DNA from: Microcoleaceae cyanobacterium UBA9251
GTDB lineage: Bacteria; Cyanobacteriota; Cyanobacteriia; Cyanobacteriales; Microcoleaceae
DNA length: 5,491 nucleotides
Reading direction: 5' to 3'
Assembly: GCA_003542015.1 (NCBI GenBank)
Contig: DPLL01000288.1
Location: 1 to 5,491 of the forward strand
Shown: positions 1 to 5,491 of the stretch, piece after piece
How the letters are laid out: the number at the start of each line of letters is the position of its first letter
Numbering within the stretch: position 1 is the stretch's first letter
Position numbers and translations under genes: made by a program
The notes under the pieces: generated by a model
The model's database searches: none
What the model was told of the DNA's origin: nothing
What the model saw: the letters and a program-made list of their open reading frames with translations, nothing else

Positions 1-28
1 CCTTATTAAGGGGGGTTAGGGGGGATCT
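1..28. repeat. Fragment of a G-rich dispersed intergenic repeat
   Basis: The window opens with a TTATTAAGGGGGG core followed by TTAGGGGGGATC, so two runs of six Gs are separated by TTAG. This style of sequence occurs many times between genes in filamentous cyanobacteria (recalled from general knowledge, not searched here). Only the right part of the element is in the window. It ends about 55 bases before the treY start, so it sits in the upstream gap and could belong to a terminator or repeat of the preceding gene. It has no coding potential. Confidence 0.45.
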
Positions 29-83
29 ACACTTCGATACAAAACATATAAAACCCGAAAAAACCAGGAGTAAAATTAAGATA

Positions 84-2876
84 ATGCGAATTCCCACAGC
101 AACTTATCGGATTCAGTTTCATGCAGGTTTTAACTTTCAAGCCGCCAGACAAATCCTGAGCTATCTAGAAGAATTAGGCATTACTGATTTGTACGCTTCA
201 CCCATATTTAAAGCCAGAAAAGGAAGCACCCACGGCTACGATGTAGTTGACTCAAATCAACTCAATCCCTCCTTGGGAACCTCAGAAGACTTTGAAGAAC
301 TCACACAGGAAATTCAGAACCGAAAAATGGGATGGTTGCAAGATATTGTCCCAAACCACATGGCTTACGATACTCAAAACTTGTTGCTGTTAGACGTATT
401 GGAACACGGACCGGATTCCGACTATTTCGATTACTTCGATATTGAATGGAATCACGCTTACGAACATCTCAGAGGTCGAGTGCTTGCTCCGCTGCTGGGC
501 AATTTTTATGGAGAGTGTCTAGAAAATGGCGAGATTCAATTGAAATACAGCGAAATTGGGTTGAGTATCAATTACTACAGCTTAAGATTGCCAGTCAAAA
601 TCGAATCCTACGCTAATTTTATTAGTCATAATTTGGGACATCTCAGCGGCGAATTAGGCAGACGGCATCCAGATTTTGTTAAGTTTTTGGGCATTCTTTA
701 TCTAATCAAAAATACTCCTTCAGAAACCAAAGGCAAAGAAAGATATGACCAGATAGCCTTTGTCAAAGCACTGCTTTGGGAACTGTACAATCAAAATCCG
801 ATTGTTCAGGAATTTATCGATGAAAATATCAAGGTTTTTAACGGAAAAAAGGGCAATTCTGAAAGCTTTAACCTACTGGATGATTTGCTTTCCGAGCAGT
901 TTTACCGTCTGGCTTTTTGGAAAGTGGGTGCAGAAGAAATTAACTACCGAAGATTTTTTACTGTCAACGAACTAATTTCGGTAAAAGTTGAAGACATTAA
1001 AGTTTTCCATAAAAATCATGCTCTGATATTCGACTTGATTGCAGAGGGGAAATTTACCGGATTGAGAATTGACCACATCGACGGACTTTACGATCCCACA
1101 GAATATTTAAAACGACTCAGACACCAAACGGGAGATATTTACATCACTGTCGAAAAAATTATCGAACACAAAGAAGATTTGCCGTCATATTGGCCGATTG
1201 AGGGAACGAGTGGTTACGACTTTTTGAATTATGTAAACGGCGTTTTTTGTCGGTGCGATCGCGAACAGCAATTTAGCGAGATATATCACAGATTTACTCG
1301 TCTGAGTGTTCCCTATGAACAGTTATTTATCGATAAAAAGAGGCTAATTCTTGAGAAAAATTTGGCGGGAGATGTAGACAATCTAGCTCAACTTTTGAAA
1401 AATATATCTGGTCAATCTCGCCAGGGAAATGACTTTACTCGCCACGGCTTGGAAAAAGCATTAGCAGCAATTTTGACGATTTTTCCAGTTTACCGAACTT
1501 ACATTAATCAAGAAGGCTTGAGAGAGTCCGATCGCATTTACGTAAAATATGCGATCGCCAAAGCCAAAGAACAAGTACCCCTACTGCTCAAAGAACTTAA
1601 ATTTATCGAAACAGTGCTCTTGCTGTCAGAAGAAGAAACATTAACAGCCGAACAAAAAAAGCATCGGCGGCACTTCGTCATGAAACTCCAGCAGTTGACA
1701 GGCCCTTTGATGGCCAAAGGCATTGAAGACACGCTTTTATACGTCTACTACAGACTTTTATCGCTCAACGAAGTGGGAGGAAACCCCAGTCAATTCGGCG
1801 TCTCACTGACCGACTTTCACGAATTCAACCAACATCAGCAAGCTGTTTGGCCTCACAAAATGAATGCGACAGCTACCCACGATACCAAACGTGGTGAAGA
1901 TGTCCGCGCTCGCATTAATGTACTGTCAGAAATCCCCGATGAATGGGAACAGCAAGTCAAGTCTTGGAGAGAGTTGAATTCTTCCAAAAAAGTCAACTTA
2001 CTAAATCGAATGGTTCCCGATACTAATGACGAATACTTCTTTTACCAAACCTTAATTGGCACTTTGCCTTTTGAGGAAATCGCAAATACTGACTTTATTG
2101 AGCGCCTGAAAAATTATGCCATTAAAGCCGTCCGCGAAGCGAAAGTTCACACTGCTTGGCTGAGACCGGATAACGACTACGAGAGTGGTTTTATGACTTT
2201 TGTCGATCATGTTCTCGAACCTGGTGAACAAAATCAATTCCTTAAGAAATTCACGCCTTTCTGGAAAAAAGTAGCTCATTACGGAATTTTCAATTCTTTA
2301 TCTCAAACACTGCTGAAAATCACGGCCCCAGGTGTGCCTGACATTTATCAAGGTACGGAATTTTGGGATTTCAGCCATGTCGATCCAGATAACCGCCGTC
2401 CCGTTGATTTTGAGCGGAGAATCGATGTGTTACGGGAGATTAAAGAGCAAGCTAAAAATGATATTTTGCAACTGATTGAAGAGTTGACATTGACGAGAGA
2501 AGATGCTAGAATTAAGTTGTTTCTGACTGCCAGAGCTCTCGAAGCGAGAAAACAGTACCTGCAAGTTTTTCAATCAGGTAATTATCAGCCACTGGCAGTA
2601 GTTGGTACATTTAAAGATAATATTGTCGCCTTTGCCAGAACCTACGAATATACTACAGTTATTGTCATTGCTCCCCGGTTTTTGACTGGCATCATCAAGC
2701 CGGAAGAAATGCCGATAGGCGAAAAAGTCTGGCAAGATACTAAGCTAGAATTGTCCGAGGAAATGCCGTCGGTTTGGCAAGATGCAATTACAAATCAGAT
2801 GGTAGAAAGTAACGGTCAACTGGTAATTGGTGAAGCTCTGAATTACTTTCCTTGTGCTCTGTTGATTGGTCAATAG
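84..2876 (+). CDS. treY: Maltooligosyl trehalose synthase (TreY, GH13 family)
   Basis: This cytoplasmic enzyme isomerises the reducing-end alpha-1,4 bond of maltooligosaccharides or glycogen chains to alpha-1,1, giving maltooligosyl trehalose; TreZ then releases trehalose. The N-terminus (PTATYRIQF, residues 4-12) is typical of TreY. The four GH13 conserved regions are present in order: DIVPNH (87-92); GLRIDH (326-331) with the nucleophile Asp330; YITVEKI (353-359) with the acid/base Glu357; and ATHDTKRGEDVRAR (597-610) with the stabilising Asp600. A typical TreY block, APGVPDIYQGTEFWD, lies at 748-762. The 930 residues exceed the roughly 720-775 of the Sulfolobus and Arthrobacter enzymes; no key residue is missing and there is no frameshift. 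The ATG at 84 is the first start codon of this frame in the window and follows AGGAG at 66-70 with a rather long 13-base spacer. The frame is open to the left edge but has no earlier start codon. treZ is the expected upstream neighbour but is not visible. The stop codon TAG is the first three bases of a heptamer repeat array. Confidence 0.96.
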   Translation: MRIPTATYRIQFHAGFNFQAARQILSYLEELGITDLYASPIFKARKGSTHGYDVVDSNQLNPSLGTSEDFEELTQEIQNRKMGWLQDIVPNHMAYDTQNLLLLDVLEHGPDSDYFDYFDIEWNHAYEHLRGRVLAPLLGNFYGECLENGEIQLKYSEIGLSINYYSLRLPVKIESYANFISHNLGHLSGELGRRHPDFVKFLGILYLIKNTPSETKGKERYDQIAFVKALLWELYNQNPIVQEFIDENIKVFNGKKGNSESFNLLDDLLSEQFYRLAFWKVGAEEINYRRFFTVNELISVKVEDIKVFHKNHALIFDLIAEGKFTGLRIDHIDGLYDPTEYLKRLRHQTGDIYITVEKIIEHKEDLPSYWPIEGTSGYDFLNYVNGVFCRCDREQQFSEIYHRFTRLSVPYEQLFIDKKRLILEKNLAGDVDNLAQLLKNISGQSRQGNDFTRHGLEKALAAILTIFPVYRTYINQEGLRESDRIYVKYAIAKAKEQVPLLLKELKFIETVLLLSEEETLTAEQKKHRRHFVMKLQQLTGPLMAKGIEDTLLYVYYRLLSLNEVGGNPSQFGVSLTDFHEFNQHQQAVWPHKMNATATHDTKRGEDVRARINVLSEIPDEWEQQVKSWRELNSSKKVNLLNRMVPDTNDEYFFYQTLIGTLPFEEIANTDFIERLKNYAIKAVREAKVHTAWLRPDNDYESGFMTFVDHVLEPGEQNQFLKKFTPFWKKVAHYGIFNSLSQTLLKITAPGVPDIYQGTEFWDFSHVDPDNRRPVDFERRIDVLREIKEQAKNDILQLIEELTLTREDARIKLFLTARALEARKQYLQVFQSGNYQPLAVVGTFKDNIVAFARTYEYTTVIVIAPRFLTGIIKPEEMPIGEKVWQDTKLELSEEMPSVWQDAITNQMVESNGQLVIGEALNYFPCALLIGQ

Positions 2877-2915
2877 TCAGTAGTCAGTAGTCATTAGTCA
2901 TTAGTCATTAGTCAT
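2874..2915. repeat. Heptameric short tandem repeat array (TAGTCAG/TAGTCAT)
   Basis: Six perfect-length 7-base units lie head to tail: two TAGTCAG (2874-2887), then four TAGTCAT (2888-2915). A degenerate unit, TAGATAT, follows. One more TAGTCAG and a diverged TAAGCAG occur at 2988-3001. Heptameric repeats of this kind are a known feature of filamentous cyanobacterial genomes. The first unit supplies the TAG stop codon of treY, so the array begins inside the gene. Slippage would change the 3' untranslated length but not the protein. Confidence 0.9.
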
Positions 2916-2926
2916 TAGATATCTCC

Positions 2927-2949
2927 AAAAAAGCCTGTCAAGAACAGGC
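2927..2949 (-). terminator. Possible intrinsic terminator for leftward transcription
   Basis: Read on the minus strand, the hairpin GCCTGT / ACAGGC (6-bp stem, 5-base loop, 4 of 6 pairs G-C) is followed directly by six Ts, the complement of A2927-A2932. That is the layout of a rho-independent terminator for a transcript running from right to left. No convincing minus-strand gene lies to its right in the window. It may therefore act on an antisense RNA, or be a by-product of the repeat it sits in. The stem is short, so confidence is low. Confidence 0.3.
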
Positions 2950-2962
2950 AAGATGCCTGTTC
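2933..2962. repeat. Overlapping palindromes, dispersed-repeat-like element
   Basis: Two hairpins share a central arm. Hairpin A pairs GCCTGT (2933-2938) with ACAGGC (2944-2949) around a 5-base loop. Hairpin B pairs GAACAGGC (2942-2949) with GCCTGTTC (2955-2962) around a 5-base loop, giving an 8-bp stem. They use the same ACAGGC arm and cannot form together. The GGCAAGATGCCTGTTCCAC part resembles a sequence often repeated between genes in Microcoleus/Oscillatoria-type genomes (recalled, not searched). No T run follows on the + strand, so it is a poor terminator for treY. Confidence 0.65.
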
Positions 2963-3058
2963 CACAAGAAATATGGTCGATGTCTATTAGTCAGTAAGCA
3001 GTAGGTCAAGGCGAACTTATAGGTACATAATTTCTAGTTATATTTTGCATCCAAAAAT

Positions 3059-3066
3059 GCGATCGC
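3059..3066. repeat. HIP1 palindrome (GCGATCGC), the intergenic one of four
   Basis: This is a perfect 8-base palindrome of the highly iterated cyanobacterial type. The three others are inside genes: 1255-1262 and 1551-1558 in treY, and 5129-5136 in dnaK. About 0.1 copies would be expected by chance in a window of this size. Many partial CGATCG cores also occur, for example near 3141 and 4345. The main value of these sites is as evidence for a cyanobacterial host. Confidence 0.9.
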
Positions 3067-3086
3067 CCCCAACAACCAAACAAAAT

Positions 3087-3095
3087 TTATCCACA
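3087..3095 (+). promoter_or_regulatory. Perfect consensus DnaA box (TTATCCACA), function unknown
   Basis: The nine bases match the strong E. coli R1/R4-type DnaA box exactly. They lie in the non-coding gap upstream of dnaK. A looser match, TTTGCCACA, starts at 3127 with two mismatches. One box alone does not make an origin: there is no box cluster, no AT-rich unwinding tract and no dnaN or dnaA next to it. It could bind DnaA as a titration or regulatory site, or be chance. Confidence 0.3.
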
Positions 3096-3424
3096 AAGAC
3101 GGCAAATACAACACAACGTATACGGTTTGCCACAATACCCCGATCGCTCAAACCCCGTACATTAGGAAGAGTAAAGAAAAGCAGTCGAAAACCATAGCGG
3201 TGCAAGCCCGACGGATGCAACCGTCCCCTCACAGGTTCGGTAAACACGCCTTCATCGGCTGGTCTAACCGCCCGCAGTATAGAGATAATCACCCTATCGA
3301 AGACTGTATTAAAGCTGGACTCACTACCCGTACACCCCCCAGGTGAAATCGCAGTCCTGAATAACCAGACTATCACACAGATAGAAAACCAAAATTTTGT
3401 AGTCATTGGAGCCGGAACACCCCT

Positions 3425-5329
3425 ATGGGAAAAGTAGTTGGAATTGACCTTGGTACGACAAACTCCTGCGTCGCAGTTATGGAAGGCGGCAAACCCACCG
3501 TCATAGCCAACGCCGAAGGGGGTCGCACCACACCTTCCGTAGTAGCATTTGCCAAAAATGGCGATCAACTCGTCGGACAAATCGCCAAGCGTCAAGCCGT
3601 GATGAACGCCGAAAACACCTTTTACTCAGTAAAACGGTTTATCGGCCGCCGCGTTGATGAAGTAACCCACGAAACCACAGAAGTTTCCTACAAAGTCCTG
3701 AAAGTCGGCAACAGCCTCAAACTCGACTGTCCCGCCCGCGGCAAGCAATTTGCCCCAGAAGAGATTTCTGCCCAAGTCCTTCGCAAACTCGTAGAAGACG
3801 CCAGCAAATATCTAGGCGAAACAGTCACCCAAGCAGTAATTACTGTTCCCGCTTACTTCAACGACTCCCAGCGCCAAGCTACTAAAGACGCTGGCAAAAT
3901 TGCCGGCATTGAAGTGCTGCGGATTATCAACGAACCTACAGCAGCAGCTTTAGCTTACGGATTAGATAAAAAGAGCAACGAAACCATCCTCGTATTTGAC
4001 TTAGGTGGCGGTACCTTCGACGTATCGATTCTCGAAGTCGGCGACGGTGTATTTGAAGTCTTGGCAACTTCTGGAGACACTCACCTCGGTGGTGACGACT
4101 TCGACAAAAAAATTGTGGATTTCATCGCCGGAGAATTCCAAAGAGCCGAAGGAATTGACCTCCGCAAAGACAAACAAGCACTGCAACGCCTGACAGAAGC
4201 AGCGGAAAAAGCCAAGATTGAACTGTCGAGCGTTACCCAAGCAGAAATCAACTTGCCATTTATTACCGCGACTCAAGACGGGCCAAAACACTTGGACACC
4301 ACCTTGACCCGCGCCAAATTTGAAGAACTGTGCTCAGATTTGATCGATCGCTCTCGCATCCCGGTAGAAAACGCGATTCGCGATGCCAAATTAGACAAAT
4401 CTGCAATTAATGAAGTTGTCTTAGTTGGTGGTTCTACACGCATTCCTGCGGTGCAAGAACTGGTCAAAAAAATCCTCGGCAAAGACCCCAACCAAACGGT
4501 AAACCCGGATGAAGTGGTAGCAGTCGGTGCAGCAATTCAAGCTGGCGTACTTGCAGGCGAAGTCAAAGACATCCTGTTGCTCGATGTTACTCCCCTGTCC
4601 CTCGGCGTCGAAACCTTGGGCGGCGTGATGACCAAAATAATTCCCCGCAACACCACTATTCCTACTAAGAAGTCGGAAACTTTCTCGACTGCTGTAGACG
4701 GCCAAACAAACGTGGAAATTCACGTTTTGCAAGGCGAACGAGAACTGGCGAATGACAACAAGGATTTGGGGACTTTCCGCTTAGATGGAGTGCCACCAGC
4801 ACCTCGTGGCGTACCTCAAATTGAAGTTACTTTCGATATCGATGCTAACGGTATTTTGAATGTAGCTGCTAAGGATAAAGGTACTGGCAAGGTGCAATCT
4901 ATTAGCATTACTGGTGCTTCTACTTTGCCCAGCAATGAAGTCGATCGCATGGTGAGGGAAGCCGAATCGAATGCGACTGCTGACAAAGAGCGTCGCGAAC
5001 GGATCGATCGCAAAAACCAAGCTGATTCTCAAGCCTATCAAATCGAGAAGCAGTTGGCAGAATTGGGTGATAAAGTTCCCCCATCTGACAAAACTAAGAT
5101 TGAAGGGCTACTCAAAGACTTGCGCGAGGCGATCGCTACCGAAGATGACGATCGCATCAAAACCCTCACAACCGAGTTGCAACAAGCATTCTACGCTGTC
5201 AGCAGCAACCTGTACCAGCAAGCAGGCGGCCCGACTGACGGCCCTGGCGGCCCCACTGGCGGCTCGACTGGCGGCCCCACCGGCGGTGGTGACGACGTGA
5301 TTGACGCCGACTTCACAGAAGGCAAATAG
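3425..5329 (+). CDS. dnaK: Molecular chaperone DnaK (Hsp70), DnaK2-type
   Basis: This is an ATP-driven cytoplasmic chaperone that works with DnaJ-type co-chaperones and GrpE to fold and rescue proteins. The nucleotide-binding domain (about 1-380) shows phosphate-1 GIDLGTTNS (6-14), Lys70 of YSVKRFIGR, Glu170 of INEPTAAALAYGLD, phosphate-2 FDLGGGTFDVS (191-201, with Asp192, Thr197 and Asp199) and the adenosine motif VLVGGSTRIP (332-341). The interdomain linker is ILLLD (383-387). The beta substrate-binding domain follows (about 390-500, including VETLGGVM and IHVLQGERE), then a helical lid to about 597. A Gly/Pro/Thr tail (601-622) leads to the conserved acidic end DDVIDADF (623-630). Length (634) and sequence resemble Synechocystis DnaK2, the essential housekeeping/stress paralogue, as I recall it. 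The ATG start gives the canonical MGKVVGIDLG; an in-frame TAA at 3362-3364 limits extension, and GGAG lies 13 bases upstream. No grpE or dnaJ is in the window. The terminator at 5362 suggests that transcription ends after this gene. Confidence 0.98.
   Translation: MGKVVGIDLGTTNSCVAVMEGGKPTVIANAEGGRTTPSVVAFAKNGDQLVGQIAKRQAVMNAENTFYSVKRFIGRRVDEVTHETTEVSYKVLKVGNSLKLDCPARGKQFAPEEISAQVLRKLVEDASKYLGETVTQAVITVPAYFNDSQRQATKDAGKIAGIEVLRIINEPTAAALAYGLDKKSNETILVFDLGGGTFDVSILEVGDGVFEVLATSGDTHLGGDDFDKKIVDFIAGEFQRAEGIDLRKDKQALQRLTEAAEKAKIELSSVTQAEINLPFITATQDGPKHLDTTLTRAKFEELCSDLIDRSRIPVENAIRDAKLDKSAINEVVLVGGSTRIPAVQELVKKILGKDPNQTVNPDEVVAVGAAIQAGVLAGEVKDILLLDVTPLSLGVETLGGVMTKIIPRNTTIPTKKSETFSTAVDGQTNVEIHVLQGERELANDNKDLGTFRLDGVPPAPRGVPQIEVTFDIDANGILNVAAKDKGTGKVQSISITGASTLPSNEVDRMVREAESNATADKERRERIDRKNQADSQAYQIEKQLAELGDKVPPSDKTKIEGLLKDLREAIATEDDDRIKTLTTELQQAFYAVSSNLYQQAGGPTDGPGGPTGGSTGGPTGGGDDVIDADFTEGK
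5225..5281 (+). repeat. In-frame 12-base repeats coding the Gly-Gly-Pro-Thr tail of DnaK
   Basis: Units of GGC-GGC-CCN-ACN encode GGPT, D-GP, GGPT, GGST, GGPT in a row (residues 601-619). The second unit has lost one codon. DNA identity between units is high (GGCGGCCCC recurs), which points to recent expansion by slippage and not only to selection on the peptide. It lies in the disordered linker between the lid and the DDVIDADF end, where DnaK proteins vary in length, so a change in unit number should be tolerated. Confidence 0.8.
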
Positions 5330-5361
5330 AAGCCTAAACTAAAAGCCCTGAGCTAGAAGCA

Positions 5362-5402
5362 AGAAACCCGGTTTTGAACAGAAACCGGGTTTCTGATTTT
5401 TT
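5362..5402 (+). terminator. Strong rho-independent terminator after dnaK
   Basis: A perfect 13-bp stem, AGAAACCCGGTTT (5362-5374) with AAACCGGGTTTCT (5382-5394), encloses a 7-base loop. After two bases comes a run of six Ts (5397-5402). It starts 33 bases past the dnaK stop. The AGAAACCCGG arm resembles a palindrome that recurs between genes in filamentous cyanobacteria (recalled), so it may be a repeat serving as a terminator. On the minus strand the stem is not followed by a good T run. Confidence 0.88.
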
Positions 5403-5420
5403 GACCTAAAACTCGAATAT

Positions 5421-5491
5421 ATAGGACTTACGCACGCTCCACGGAATTCTGTGTTGTGTAATTCTGTCATTCTGAGCGTAGCGAAGAATCT
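5421..5491. repeat. Dispersed-repeat-like sequences at the right edge
   Basis: Two segments resemble sequences that recur between genes. ATAGGACTTACGCAC (5421-5435) is a common cyanobacterial intergenic motif. GTCATTCTGAGCGTAGCGAAG with its trailing AATCT (5466-5491) is a widely scattered imperfect palindrome, with ATTCT pairing AGAAT around GAGCGTAGCGA. The second is cut by the window edge. Both identifications rest on memory of such repeats and were not searched. No open reading frame of note crosses this stretch. Confidence 0.5.

Larger units (their letters stand above)
2877..3424. other. 548-bp gap between treY and dnaK: repeats, then likely dnaK promoter/leader
   Basis: The left part (to about 3001) is repeats. 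The right part (about 3002-3424) is A/C-rich and poor in T on the + strand, and ends at the dnaK ribosome site GGAG (3408-3411). A weak -10-like TATATT lies at 3039-3044, with only a poor -35 match (CTTATA, 3016-3021); if used, it would give a leader of about 370 bases. No CIRCE inverted repeat (HrcA site) and no convincing HLR1 direct repeat (RpaB site) is visible, so regulation cannot be assigned. Local structures include a stem GACGG/CCGTC (3210-3214 with 3221-3225, 6-base loop) and a bulged stem of 3121-3129 with 3149-3159. A 46-codon + strand frame (3057-3197) has no ribosome site and is not called as a gene. Confidence 0.6.

Noticed and set aside
41..60. Promoter directly upstream of treY (TATAAA near 47-52)
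   Set aside because: There is no -35 match at a workable distance, and the upstream context (possibly treZ in the same operon) is outside the window.
2874..3001. CRISPR array, from the repeated TAGTCAT units
   Set aside because: The units are 7 bases with no spacers, which is a simple tandem repeat and not a repeat-spacer array.
3059..3160. Replication origin, from the DnaA box, a second weak box and the palindrome
   Set aside because: There is only one good box, no clustered boxes, no AT-rich unwinding tract and no origin-linked genes nearby.
3057..3197. 46-codon + strand small gene
   Set aside because: There is no ribosome site before the ATG, and the composition (Lys, Arg, Thr, Pro, Ser) is what A/C-rich DNA gives by default. 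It is kept as an observation only.
3284..3289. GATAAT as a -10 box for dnaK
   Set aside because: The bases 17 upstream (GGTCTA) do not resemble a -35 element and there is no extended -10 TG, so it is not supported.
3038..3595. Minus-strand open frame of 185 codons spanning the gap and the start of dnaK
   Set aside because: Its codon boundaries are those of dnaK, so the part inside dnaK is a mirror of a real gene, and in the gap low T content removes stops. The product has no recognisable domain, and its start lies deep inside dnaK. A leftward terminator-like hairpin downstream is noted separately but is not enough.
4001..4732. Several minus-strand frames of 70-103 codons inside dnaK
   Set aside because: They overlap a highly conserved, complete DnaK coding region and have no recognisable products.

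Overview
The window looks like cyanobacterial chromosome, probably from a filamentous Oscillatoriales/Nostocales-type genome. Four perfect copies of the 8-bp palindrome GCGATCGC (HIP1, a cyanobacterial genome signature) lie in about 5.5 kb, where chance would give about 0.1. The gap after the first gene holds heptameric TAGTCAG/TAGTCAT tandem repeats of the short-tandem-repeat type common in filamentous cyanobacteria. The second gene encodes a DnaK that closely resembles the cyanobacterial DnaK2 paralogue. The genus is an inference from repeat style; I could not test it.

Layout, left to right, all genes on the + strand. Bases 1-83 hold the end of a G-rich dispersed repeat and a short leader. 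Bases 84-2876 encode TreY, maltooligosyl trehalose synthase (930 aa, complete). Bases 2877-3424 are a 548-bp gap with two halves: a repeat-rich left half (heptamer array, then overlapping palindromes) and a T-poor right half that is the likely promoter/leader of the next gene. Bases 3425-5329 encode DnaK (634 aa, complete). Bases 5330-5491 hold a strong rho-independent terminator and then the beginnings of two further dispersed-repeat-like elements.

The two genes share a stress theme. TreY, with its usual partner TreZ (not in the window), converts glycogen-type glucans to trehalose, a desiccation and osmotic protectant. DnaK refolds proteins after heat, light or drying stress. The long gap, the repeats and the separate terminator argue that they are separate transcription units and not an operon. 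No new defence system, mobile element with a transposase, CRISPR array or RNA gene is visible. The least explained part is the gap, in particular 2991-3437: a nearly stop-free frame broken by one amber codon, a perfect DnaA box, and a terminator-like hairpin pointing leftward.
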